A stretch of DNA of 18,594 nt from an uncultured Anaerolineae bacterium. Its GTDB lineage: Bacteria > Chloroflexota > Anaerolineae > Anaerolineales > Villigracilaceae. Under the pieces are notes generated by a model that worked only from the letters and a program-made list of their open reading frames with translations, was not told the origin of the DNA and did no database searches. The stretch is taken from NCBI GenBank assembly GCA_903854805.1, contig CAINXK010000138.1, positions 1 through 18,594 on the forward strand, in the 5' to 3' direction. Below, one piece after another: positions 8,007-15,900 of this stretch (the first letter of the stretch is position 1; each line of letters starts with the position of its first letter). A program made the translations under genes and the position numbers.

Positions 8007-8017
8007 TGGTAGCACCG
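8007..8017. promoter_or_regulatory. Imperfect FadR-type operator (GGT-N3-ACC)
   Basis: TGGTAGCACCG carries the GGT-N3-ACC core recognised by many FadR-subfamily GntR regulators; the full consensus TGGT-N3-ACCA is missed by one base. It lies in the probable leader of the E1 alpha gene, about 55 nt before the start codon. It is considered only because a better match occurs upstream of the oxidoreductase gene and a FadR-type regulator is encoded nearby. Confidence 0.3.
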
Positions 8018-8076
8018 CTCAAAATGCTTTTATTCTTTCAAAACGAATTTCGAGCATCTGATTGTAGAGAAAAATA

Positions 8077-8106
8077 ATTATAAGTACTTGCCAGGCAAGG
8101 TGTCTG
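8077..8106 (-). promoter_or_regulatory. Candidate sigma-70 promoter for the E1 alpha/E1 beta/E2 genes with palindrome in the spacer
   Basis: Read on the minus strand, CAGACA (8101-8106) and a perfect TATAAT (8077-8082) are separated by 18 nt. The -10 is ideal and the -35 matches TTGACA at 4 of 6 bases. The spacer contains the perfect palindrome CTTGCC-T-GGCAAG (8088-8100), well placed to bind a repressor or activator. Transcription would start near 8070 and leave a leader of about 118 nt. This would let the dehydrogenase genes be expressed apart from the upstream oxidoreductase genes. Confidence 0.45.
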
Positions 8107-8166
8107 CCTGCTCTCCTTTCAACAACACTCAATCACAAAGTAAATACTGCTTGTGCATCTATTTTT

Positions 8167-8397
8167 TTAACCGCCACCCATGGGTGGGTATAACTGCACC
8201 TGGTCATCTTGTTTAATCCAGGCGTCTTTCAAGGAGACGACTTCACCATTAATCGAAACCAGGAAAACTTCTCCTTTTGGAATCTTCAAACTGTCCAAAA
8301 TATCTACCAACCGCTGCTTTCCTACTAATTCGATCTCAAGATTTACTCTATTGTGGGCATCGAAATAGTTAAGATGACCGCCTAAATACAAGCGCAT
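8167..8397 (-). CDS. MoaD/ThiS-like ubiquitin-fold sulfur-carrier protein
   Basis: A 76-aa beta-grasp protein ending in Pro-Pro-Met-Gly-Gly-Gly. The C-terminal Gly-Gly is the site that MoaD/ThiS proteins carry as adenylate and then thiocarboxylate. MoaD gives sulfur for the dithiolene of molybdopterin/tungstopterin. The internal text VSINGEVVSLKDAWIKQDDQVQLYPP fits the family (hydrophobic VxING, then DxVxLxPP). Its start lies 2 nt after the oxidoreductase stop, so the two are almost certainly co-transcribed and probably translationally coupled. MoaD-like genes beside aldehyde:ferredoxin oxidoreductases are a known arrangement and imply a role in making tungstopterin for that enzyme. MoaD and ThiS cannot be fully separated by sequence, but the neighbour favours MoaD. 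Confidence 0.88.
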   Translation of the reverse strand: MRLYLGGHLNYFDAHNRVNLEIELVGKQRLVDILDSLKIPKGEVFLVSINGEVVSLKDAWIKQDDQVQLYPPMGGG

Positions 8398-8399
8398 TT

Positions 8400-10301
8400 T
8401 TACTTCTCCATAAGATCAGAAGCCCAGGCAATTTCAAGATCGCTCAATTTTTGCCGGGACGGTACGCCGGTTTTCCAATCCCAATCCTTCAGGTTGTACA
8501 ACTCTTGCAGCGCAAGATCGAACTCAGCATGATCTATTTTTACCCCTACCAAAGGACCTGCTTCAGAAGGTGAAAATAATCGTTCGGGTAAACGATCATC
8601 CTGAGGCATAAAACCTTCCCGTAGATTGAAAATTCGGGCCAGGTTGGTGGCGCGTTCTCCGATTCGCAATAAATCATTCAAGGAAATACCCCAGCCCGTG
8701 GCAGCGTTTACAATCTTTACAACATCATCCACCTGAATAAAAGAACGCGGCGCAGGTCCAAAGTAACAAAAGCCAATGGCCTTTTCAAAACTGCTCCAGT
8801 TTTCACCAATGAAGTAATTCTTCACTTTCATTGCGCTTAAGTCGCGGGCTGGCAGAGCATCGGTAATACCCAACGGCTTTGCACCCTTGAAGCCGATCGA
8901 ATCAGGATTTGTGAACAGAGTGTCATGATAAGAAACCAGATGGTCGGCTCCGATTTCAGAAATCGCGAATCCCAAGCCTACCGCCACCTTACCACGCGGG
9001 TCATGCATGGAAAGTTCCTGACCCTTCACCTGTACGGTAAAGGATGCCGCCTCGCCACCGATCACCCTGGCAGCGCTGCGTGAACCTTCTGCAAGAATAT
9101 TTCCAAACCCTTCTCGACGGGCGATTTTTTCAATCATTTGCAGCATTGCTTCAGCATTTCCAAAGCGTAGATCAATCCCATCTGTGTCTTCAAGGCCAAT
9201 CAGTCCATGTTCAAAACATTCCATTGCGAAAGCGATCGTCATGCCGGTTGAAATCGTATCAAGCGTGAAAATATTACACAATTCATTCGCTTTCATAATT
9301 GCATTTAAATCGTCAATGCAACAGTTTGAGCCAAAGGCTGCAACTGCTTCATATTCTGGCCCGCCGTAGGCGCTGGGGGTTTGGCGTTGATCAAAGGCAA
9401 TTTCACGTTTACAACGCACAGCACAGGCATAACAACTCCGCCTGGCTGTCAAAAAATCCTTTTCATAGGCTTCCCATTTGATCTTATCAACCTGGTCAAA
9501 AGCTCCGGCTCGAAAATTATGCGTTGGGAGCATTCCACTGGCATTCAAACCTCCAACCAGCACAAGTGTGCCCTTATCGTTTAAATCATGGCTGAGGGGG
9601 TGTTCCTTGGCTTGTTTGGCCAATTGACGCCCTGCCTCCAAAAGAGATCCGGAATCATTAGCTGAATCGCCATAACGCCCGTTACCTCGTACAGCAATAG
9701 CCTTGAGGTTTTTCGAACCCATCACCGCACCCAATCCATTACGACCATTAAAATGGCGTAATTCATTGGTGATTGCCGCAAATCGTACGAGATTTTCTCC
9801 GCCCAAACCAATTTGGAGAACACGCATATTTTTCTCGCTGGTTTCTTCCCGAATTGTAGATTGTACGAGCTCAGGGTTTTGCCCCCAAAGATGGTCAGCT
9901 GGTTGCAGAGAAATTTGGTCATCCTGTATGCACAGGTAGACAGGAGTTTCTGCTTTGCCTGTGATCAAGATCGCATCCCAACCCGCATTGCGGAGTTCTG
10001 GACCCCAAAACCCACCGGCTTCTGATTCACCATATCCACCGGTTAGTGGAGAACGAGCCGAAACGGTGAATCGAGTGGCGGTAGAAACAGGTGAACCGGT
10101 TAGTAAGCCATTCGCAAACACTAATAAGTTATTAGGGCTAAACGGATCTGTGCCTGGTTGCATTTCTTTTAATAAGAAGTATCCAGCCAGCGCTTTTCCA
10201 CCAGGATATAGCTGGTATAACGACTCTGGTAGATATTCTGTCTCGATAGATTTTTGGGATAAGTTTACACGAAGGATTTTGCCGGATGCGCCAAATTTCA
10301 T
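8400..10301 (-). CDS. aor: Aldehyde:ferredoxin oxidoreductase (tungstopterin enzyme)
   Basis: A 633-aa enzyme of the AOR family, which oxidises aldehydes to carboxylic acids (or the reverse) on a bis-tungstopterin centre with ferredoxin as electron partner. The N-terminal domain opens GKILRVNLSQKSIETE and runs through YPGGKALAGYFL, TGSPVSTATRFTVSARSPLTGGYGES and GGFWGPELRNAGWDAILITG, all hallmarks of the family. The four [4Fe-4S] ligands are in place: Cys290, Cys293 and Cys297 in SCYACAVRC, and Cys512 in GFCYFGP. This spacing matches the Pyrococcus enzyme (Cys288, 291, 295, 494). The length is typical. The ribosome site is weak (AAGAGA). It lies 114 nt after the LarA-like gene and 2 nt before the MoaD-like gene. 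A FadR-type palindrome lies 74 nt upstream of the start. The aldehyde is unknown; acetaldehyde is plausible given the dehydrogenase downstream. Confidence 0.95.
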   Translation of the reverse strand: MKFGASGKILRVNLSQKSIETEYLPESLYQLYPGGKALAGYFLLKEMQPGTDPFSPNNLLVFANGLLTGSPVSTATRFTVSARSPLTGGYGESEAGGFWGPELRNAGWDAILITGKAETPVYLCIQDDQISLQPADHLWGQNPELVQSTIREETSEKNMRVLQIGLGGENLVRFAAITNELRHFNGRNGLGAVMGSKNLKAIAVRGNGRYGDSANDSGSLLEAGRQLAKQAKEHPLSHDLNDKGTLVLVGGLNASGMLPTHNFRAGAFDQVDKIKWEAYEKDFLTARRSCYACAVRCKREIAFDQRQTPSAYGGPEYEAVAAFGSNCCIDDLNAIMKANELCNIFTLDTISTGMTIAFAMECFEHGLIGLEDTDGIDLRFGNAEAMLQMIEKIARREGFGNILAEGSRSAARVIGGEAASFTVQVKGQELSMHDPRGKVAVGLGFAISEIGADHLVSYHDTLFTNPDSIGFKGAKPLGITDALPARDLSAMKVKNYFIGENWSSFEKAIGFCYFGPAPRSFIQVDDVVKIVNAATGWGISLNDLLRIGERATNLARIFNLREGFMPQDDRLPERLFSPSEAGPLVGVKIDHAEFDLALQELYNLKDWDWKTGVPSRQKLSDLEIAWASDLMEK

Positions 10302-10374
10302 ATTGTTTTCTCTTTTTTAGGAAAAAGTACGGTTTTGCTAGATTGTCGGTTATGGTATCCAGTCAAAGTGCCCT

Positions 10375-10387
10375 TTGGTCAAACCAA
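10375..10387. promoter_or_regulatory. FadR/PdhR-type operator TTGGT-N3-ACCAA
   Basis: TTGGTCAAACCAA is a perfect palindrome of the form TTGGT-N3-ACCAA, the binding pattern known for FadR-subfamily GntR regulators such as E. coli PdhR and FadR. It sits in the 114-nt gap between the LarA-like gene and the oxidoreductase gene. No strong promoter was seen in this gap, so the site might act as a roadblock or belong to a weak promoter. The regulator encoded at 2572-3312 is the natural candidate protein. The consensus match is seen; the pairing with that regulator is inference. Confidence 0.5.
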
Positions 10388-10415
10388 TCGCAAGGTATGC
10401 GCACGTCCGGACAAA

Positions 10416-11717
10416 TTATCCATATTTGAATCGCTCTAATTGCCCTTGGGTATCAAAAAGCAAAGAAAATGGCTGACCAATCAAAGTTATATCAGGATTC
10501 ATCGCGACTTGCTCAGCCAGGCACGAGGAAATTTCTATCTCGTCCATGCACAATGTGTTGCGGATGTGGGCGATACGCGCCCGAAGCGGGTCGGGCTGTC
10601 CGCAAACACGCAAGGCTGTGAAAATGGCTTCCCGATCGTTAGGCGCAACCATGGGTATGAAAGAGCGCTGGATGCCACAAATTCCGGCAGTCACACAGTT
10701 AATATACAATGCTTCGAAATCAATCTGATCGACCAATCGTTGGGTAGTTACATCTGCCAAACCAATGCCTGATGCATTACCGTGCGTCTCATCTGATAGG
10801 TCTAAAACCGCGATAGCGCGGATATCACATGTACCATTATCAGGAACGCCATGAACTTTAACGCGCCCAATCACGTTCGTATCCATGCCGACCCCGCTGA
10901 TATTTTTACCGATTTCATCAACGATAAGTACATCCAGATCAGGGCAAGGAAAGCGCGGCATAAGAGCATAAGCTTTTTGGAGCAGTTCTTTCTCCAGCGG
11001 ACCTGCAATATCTTTTGGGGGGACAGCTGTCAGGCTGGCAATTTCATGATATGCGTTTTCTACGGAAGCCAGCCCAAACAAGATCGGCGTTTTTTCCACC
11101 ACCCAACGCGCAGCCTGGGGCATCAGGTCGCGTAACCCTTGGACCCCATAGCTGTGAATTGTGGCTGCGCCGCGCTCTTTGCCCAAGCCAAGCACTGCCA
11201 TTTTACCCAGGCCGCTTTCCAAAACGCCGATAAAATCGGTATGCGGTTTGACACGATTGATGAGAACCACCCCGTCTGATTCTGACGAAAGACGATCCAC
11301 AAATACAGGCATACCATTTGCAAGGCGTCCTACTTCGACAACTTCCATAGAAGCGCAAATCGACGCTCCAACTGTTTCTTCGGTGACGCCCAAATTTTTG
11401 AGTACATTTCGCTGACCTTCCGCAGTTGCTCCGCCATGACTTCCCATGGCCGGGACAATGAAAGGTTCGGCGCCCATGGCTCGTAGGCAGCTTACCGTAG
11501 CTGCAACCAGGACAACGAGATCAGATAACCCCCGGCTGCCAACTCCTATTGCAATACGTTTGGCCTGTAAGCTTTTCCCCAGATTTAATCCTTGAATGGC
11601 CTGTGCAACTGCGTCCGGAACGTCAATGACACGTGGACGAGGAAATTCTTGGCGCATGCGTTGAAACGCGGGTAAGAGTAGTTTGCCTTGAAAAGCACGT
11701 TCGGCAGAGGGAAACAT
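10416..11717 (-). CDS. LarA-like protein (DUF2088, nickel-pincer lactate racemase family)
   Basis: A 433-aa protein of the LarA superfamily, which racemises or epimerises 2-hydroxy acids by hydride transfer on a nickel-pincer nucleotide (NPN). The four cofactor residues of Lactobacillus LarA (His108, His174, Lys184, His200) appear to have counterparts: His94 in GSHGG, His159 in VKPHTDF, Lys172 in GLGKM and His188 in TIHSYG. The KPH-to-Lys spacing is 13 rather than 10 residues, so this is a distinct branch, and its substrate is unknown. No larB, larC or larE lies in the window. The ATG at 11717 has AAAGGG 7 nt upstream. It is the first gene of the minus-strand cluster, driven by a near-consensus promoter at 11758-11785. 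A role in converting a 2-hydroxy acid before oxidation to the 2-oxo acid is inference. Confidence 0.8.
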   Translation of the reverse strand: MFPSAERAFQGKLLLPAFQRMRQEFPRPRVIDVPDAVAQAIQGLNLGKSLQAKRIAIGVGSRGLSDLVVLVAATVSCLRAMGAEPFIVPAMGSHGGATAEGQRNVLKNLGVTEETVGASICASMEVVEVGRLANGMPVFVDRLSSESDGVVLINRVKPHTDFIGVLESGLGKMAVLGLGKERGAATIHSYGVQGLRDLMPQAARWVVEKTPILFGLASVENAYHEIASLTAVPPKDIAGPLEKELLQKAYALMPRFPCPDLDVLIVDEIGKNISGVGMDTNVIGRVKVHGVPDNGTCDIRAIAVLDLSDETHGNASGIGLADVTTQRLVDQIDFEALYINCVTAGICGIQRSFIPMVAPNDREAIFTALRVCGQPDPLRARIAHIRNTLCMDEIEISSCLAEQVAMNPDITLIGQPFSLLFDTQGQLERFKYG

Positions 11718-11757
11718 TTTGGTACCCTTTCTAACTGGTATAGGTTCGTATATCTTG

Positions 11758-11785
11758 ATTATACGCCTTTATTGTCAACTGTCAA
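11758..11785 (-). promoter_or_regulatory. Strong sigma-70 promoter for the LarA-like gene and downstream genes
   Basis: On the minus strand, perfect TTGACA (11780-11785) and perfect TATAAT (11758-11763) are separated by 16 nt. A start near 11751 gives a leader of about 34 nt before the ATG at 11717. The -35 lies inside a dense group of repeats (see 11772-11799), so it is very likely controlled. Confidence 0.75.
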
Positions 11786-11799
11786 CAATTGACTGACAA
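11772..11799. promoter_or_regulatory. Nested inverted repeats over the -35 box, probable operator
   Basis: TTGTCA at 11772-11777 pairs with TGACAA at 11794-11799. Nested inside, GTCAA (11781-11785), CAA, TTGAC (11789-11793) forms a second inverted repeat. TGTCAA is also directly repeated at 11773 and 11780. The block covers the -35 box of the minus-strand promoter, a usual place for repression. It does not match the GGT-N3-ACC pattern seen at 10375, so a different regulator may bind here. Confidence 0.55.
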
Positions 11800-11806
11800 C
11801 ATATCT

Positions 11807-11835
11807 TTGACACTTGTCTGATTTCCAGTTATAAA
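11807..11835 (+). promoter_or_regulatory. Divergent sigma-70 promoter towards the corrinoid-protein pseudogene
   Basis: Perfect TTGACA (11807-11812), a 17-nt spacer and TATAAA (11830-11835) form a near-ideal plus-strand promoter, back to back with the LarA promoter. Just downstream, at the expected start site, TATAAG-N5-CTTATA (11841-11857) is a perfect inverted repeat that could be an operator. The only gene it serves is the broken corrinoid protein at 11936. Confidence 0.65.
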
Positions 11836-11935
11836 GTCACTATAAGAATTACTTATACAATTGATAGAGTCGACAGTGTTTCCATCTACCTGCGTGCAGC
11901 CCCCAAAATTAAGAAATATCAAAAAAGATAATTTT

Positions 11936-12199
11936 ATGAACGAAAAACTATCGGCGCTATACAATGCAATTCTTGATGGTGATACCGACGGTATGAAAGA
12001 TGGGGTACAGGCTGGGCTTAGATGCCGGCATGGAACCAAGCGTCATTCTAACAGATGGAATAATTGCTGCCATCAAGGAAGTTTTGGCAGGCTCTTTGAA
12101 GAATGCGATTATTTTGTGCTAGAAATTCTCATTGTAGCGCGCGCCATGCAGACCGGACCGGGCTTGTTGAAGCCACATCTGTTGAGCAGTGATGCTTAA
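11936..12199 (+). pseudogene. Corrinoid (methyltransferase cobalamin-binding) protein, frameshifted and truncated remnant
   Basis: The start MNEKLSALYNAILDGDTDGM reads like the helical N-terminal domain of MtaC/MtbC-type corrinoid proteins, which carry methyl groups on cobalamin for methyltransferases. Reading then needs a frame change: an extra base near 12020 moves the matching text (LDAGMEPSVILTDGIIAAIKEV) to the next frame. Two extra bases near 12084-12085 restore the first frame (GRLFEE, VARAMQTG, LLKPHL) until a stop at 12197-12199. Intact homologues are about 210 aa and continue into a Rossmann-like cobalamin domain with DxHxxG. That half is absent downstream in every frame I read. It sits behind a good divergent promoter, so it probably belonged to the same regulon as the LarA-like gene. 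Two separate lesions plus the truncation make sequencing error alone unlikely. Confidence 0.75.
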
Positions 12200-12942
12200 C
12201 GAAAAAGGTGATGACCTGTATAGAGCCTAAATTCCCCACAACCTACCGCACGCCACTTCTTCCATCCTCAACACCCTCATCCGAAGGCTCCCTGTACTGA
12301 ATGAATGCTGGTTGGATAAGCACCGGCTCTATAGGTCATAGATATCCGTACTGTAACCCAGCCTCACAATGGCATAGGCTTTCGGGATGCGCGCCAGGTA
12401 GCGTTTAAATTCAGTATTCACCAGGCCCTTCTCGGACTTGCCCAGCCACGGCACTTCGTCGGTTTCGTTTTTCTCGAGAAGTTAATAAACTGTGTTGACA
12501 GCGATCGTGTGGTGCGGATATTTTCCGTGTTCCGGGCCGCCGCTAAAAAACTGAACCTATCAAATTTCCGTAAATGCGATAAATAAGATCGTTTTGATGT
12601 AAAATATGTACACTTTAGATTTGATTTAATCGTTTGCTCAAGTTGATTGGCATGTAAAAAATGGTCAAAACCGAATACCAGCCAGTCATTTATTCCAATC
12701 ATACCAAACGGGGGCGTGCTTCGATGCAATTTTGGATGAGCAGCGCAGGGTTCGTTTCCTTACCTATTGAAGGCCGGTAGCTTTTATAAACCGGCAACGG
12801 TGGCGAGCCTTTTCGGCGCGGAACAACAGACAAAACCACACAGCCGCACTAATTGCAACCAACGGTTTCCTGATCATTATTCAAATTAATAATCCAGATA
12901 GACCCTCCCGCGACGTGGACGGGAAACACGGATGAGGTAGCT
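12200..12942. other. Non-coding or decayed stretch without a recognisable intact gene
   Basis: About 740 nt between the corrinoid remnant and the multi-GAF gene. It holds an imperfect inverted repeat (12211-12339) and a short minus-strand open stretch ending at 12329, which reads WLGKSEKGLVNTEFKRYLA and then RIPKAYAIVRLGYSTDIYDL. That stretch is protein-like but not recognised, and may be the tail of a lost gene. A GCCGGT/ACCGGC hairpin lies at 12773-12795, an ATTATT-N6-AATAAT palindrome at 12876-12893, and a TCCCG/CGGGA pair at 12906-12924 close to the next gene. Short open frames (for example 12661-12780 plus and 12418-12729 minus) have no visible ribosome site or family resemblance. No convincing promoter for the downstream gene was found. 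Confidence 0.5.
12211..12339. repeat. Imperfect terminal inverted repeat enclosing about 97 nt
   Basis: ATGACCT-GT-ATAGAGCC (12211-12227) and GGCTCTATAGGTCAT (12325-12339) are reverse complements except for two extra bases in the left arm. The arms bound a 129-nt segment immediately after the corrinoid remnant. This could be a miniature mobile element, a transposon end or a chance structure. No flanking target duplication was recognised. Confidence 0.4.
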
Positions 12943-15900
12943 ATGGCAAAACAAGCGGAACCGCAGAAGAAATCTATGGTCAAAAAGACCAAGGTTGTGA
13001 TGGCTGCGTTGGAACAGCAGTTGGCGCAGCGGAATGCTGAACTCGCTATCCTGAACACTGTTCAGCAAGCCCTGGCTTCCAAACTCGATTTACAGGCCAT
13101 TTATAACCTGGTGGGTGATCAAGTGCGCGAAATCTTTAAGACTGAGGTAGTCTATATTGCCGTCCGCAATCCCGTTGATTTCAATCAAATTGATTTCCCT
13201 TATTATGTGGATCGAGGCAGTGAGGTTAAGGCAGCGCCGCTTACATTAGGGGAAGGATTGACATCCAGGGTAATTGCAGGTCGCCAGCCGTTATTGGCTG
13301 GAACGATGGCTGAACAGGTCAGGCTCGGAGCGGTTTTTGAAGCGGATGAACGCGCCAACACCTATCTTGGCATACCAATCTTGATTGGTGATCTCGTGGT
13401 GGGTGTAGTTAGTGTCCAAAGTTACCGAGAAAACGCATTCAATGATTCGGATATTCGTCTATTAACTACACTTGCGTCCAGCATGGGAGTAGCCCTCGAG
13501 AACGCCCGCCTCCTTGATCAAACACAGCGCCATGCACAAGAAGTCACAACCCTGGCTGATATTGGGCGTGAGATTTCGTCAACCCTCGTTCTTTCGACAG
13601 TTCTCGAGCGCATTGCTTCACATGCCATGAATTTGCTACATGCAAGGGACGTGGTATTGCGCTTACTAGAATCAGATGGTCGTTTGCGCGCGGCTGTGGC
13701 GATCGGCAAGTATGCGGATATCTATAAAGATTGGCATGCTCAACTGGGGCAGGGACTGTCTGGAAATGTAGCGAAAGCCGGAATCGCCGAAATCATCAAC
13801 AACCCCGGAAATGATCCGCGGGTAATCGATATTCCCGGTACTGAAGAGGATAAAGCGACACGAGCCATTTTATTTGCACCTTTAATAATTGGCGAGGTTG
13901 TCATCGGTGTGCTCAGTGTATGGCGCGATAAGATTGAGGCTGGACCCTTCACACAGGCTGACCTTGATTTTGGGTTGAGCCTCGCGCGGCAGGCAGCTAT
14001 CGCCATCCAGAATGCCCGCCTGTATGCTGAAACTCAACAACGTTTCAAGGAAACCGAGATACTGCGGGCAGCCAATGTGGCGCTGACCCGTTCACTCGAT
14101 CTTGATACGATTTTGGGCGTGCTTTTGGATTATCTTCAACAAATTGTGCCGTATGATACTGGCAGCGTTTTTTTACTTGAAGATGAGAATCATCTGACGG
14201 CGCTTGCCGCGCGTGGTTACGAATATTGGGTGGAAAATCCGGAAAAAGCCGTAGGTATCCGTTTTGATTATAAAAACTTACCGCACATTCGTACGGTCAT
14301 TGAAGACCAGACCACGCTCATTATCCCGGATGTAAGACAACATCCAGGTTGGGTGGTGGCAGAAACGGCCGGGCATGTTCGTAACTGGCTCGCTGTTCCT
14401 CTTGTTGCCGGAAACAAAACCATCGGGATGTACTCGCTTGACAAGGTGGAACCAGGTTATTTCACGCCCGAGCACCAGCGTCTGGCGGAGAATCTGGCAG
14501 CTCAGGCTGCAATTGCTTTTCAAAATGCCACGCTTTTTCGAAATCAACAGGTGGCGCGGGAACAGGCTGAAACCTTACGCGCCGCAGCCTCAGCGCTTGG
14601 GAGCACCTTGAGTCTGGGCGAAGTTTTTGAATTGATTTTGTCCGAACTGCGAAAGGTGGTGCCTTATGACAGTTGCAGTGTGCAGCAATTGGACAACAAT
14701 GAAATGGTGATTGTTGGCGGACATGGCTTTCCCAATCTAGACGAACTGCTTGGCAAGCGCTTTGACTGGCGCGGATCCGATGACCCCGCGGGTGAAGTGG
14801 TGCGCTCCCGAAAACCGGTCATGATTGCGGATGTCTCGGCACGCTTCGAACATTTCAAAGATGAAACTCATGGACTAGGCAGGGTTCATGGCTGGCTGGG
14901 TGTGCCGTTGCTATTTGGCGAACGTTTGATCGGCATGATCACCCTCGACAAATTGGAAAAGGATTTTTACACCGCTGAACACGCTCACATGGCACAAGCA
15001 TTCGCTACCCAGGCTGCGACAGCCATTGAAAATGCGCGTCTGTTTGAAACTGAACAAATAGCGCGCCAACAAGCCGAGACACTACGTGCGGCAGCGCTGG
15101 CACTTGGCAGTACTTTGAGTTTACAGAGAGTCTTTGAACTGATCCTTTCTGAACTGCGCAAGGTTGTACCGTATGACAGTTGCAGCGTCCAGCAGTTGGA
15201 TGGTAATACCATGGTGATTGTTGGCGGACACGGGTTTCCCAACCTGGATGAATTGATTGGTAATCGTTTTGACTGGCGTGGTCCGGATGACCCTGCTGGC
15301 GAGGTTGTACATAGCTTTCAGCCGGTCATCATTGCGGATGTTTCGGCGCGCTTCAAACATTTCAAAGATGAAACTCACGGACAAGGGAGAGTGCATGGTT
15401 GGCTGGGCGTACCGCTGCTGTTTGGCGAACGTATGATCGGAATGCTCACGCTCGATAAACTGGAAAAGGATTTCTATACCCCCGAACACGCTCACATGGC
15501 GCAAGGCTTTGCCACGCAGGCTGCCACGGCAATTGAGAATGCTCGCCTATTCAATGAAACTGAACGCCTTCTGAAGCTGACCGAAGAGCGCGCCCAGGAA
15601 CTGGCCATTCTCAATAGCGTGGGCGAAGCCATGGCAAAGACCCTGGATGTGAAGACGGTGACTCGGATTGTGGGTGACAAGGTGCGGGATATCTTTGGCG
15701 CAGAAGTGACCGAAATCTTGCTGCGCGAGGTAACTTCCGACTTGATCCAGGTTCCGTATGCCTTTGCCAAGAATTACCAGGATGTGGAACCCTTTGCGCT
15801 GGGAACCGGGCTGACCTCTAAAGTCATCATCTCGGGAAAACCGCTCATTCTCGGTACATTTGAACAAGGGGTTGAATTGGGGGCACTTACTCCAACAGAG

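Noticed and set aside
7953..8015. Longer start for the minus-strand E1 alpha gene at 8015.
   Set aside because: The extension runs through the leader hairpin, and the strong GGAGGAG site lies inside it, 6 nt before the ATG at 7952.
8003..8019. GTGTGGTAGCACCGC looks somewhat like a T-box antiterminator motif on the plus strand.
   Set aside because: The plus strand has no gene downstream here, and there is no specifier or terminator structure. On the minus strand the motif order is wrong. It is better explained as a weak GGT-N3-ACC core or chance.
12492..12525. TTGACA followed by an AT-rich hexamer as a promoter for the multi-GAF gene.
   Set aside because: The best -10 candidate matches poorly, and the site lies more than 400 nt before the start codon.
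12418..12729. Minus-strand open frame of 103 codons.
   Set aside because: No ribosome site, no recognisable motifs, and part of it overlaps a different frame that looks more protein-like; it is probably chance in decayed DNA.
12661..12780. Plus-strand 39-codon open frame starting MVKTEYQPVIYSNH.
   Set aside because: No ribosome site and no family resemblance; too short to support.
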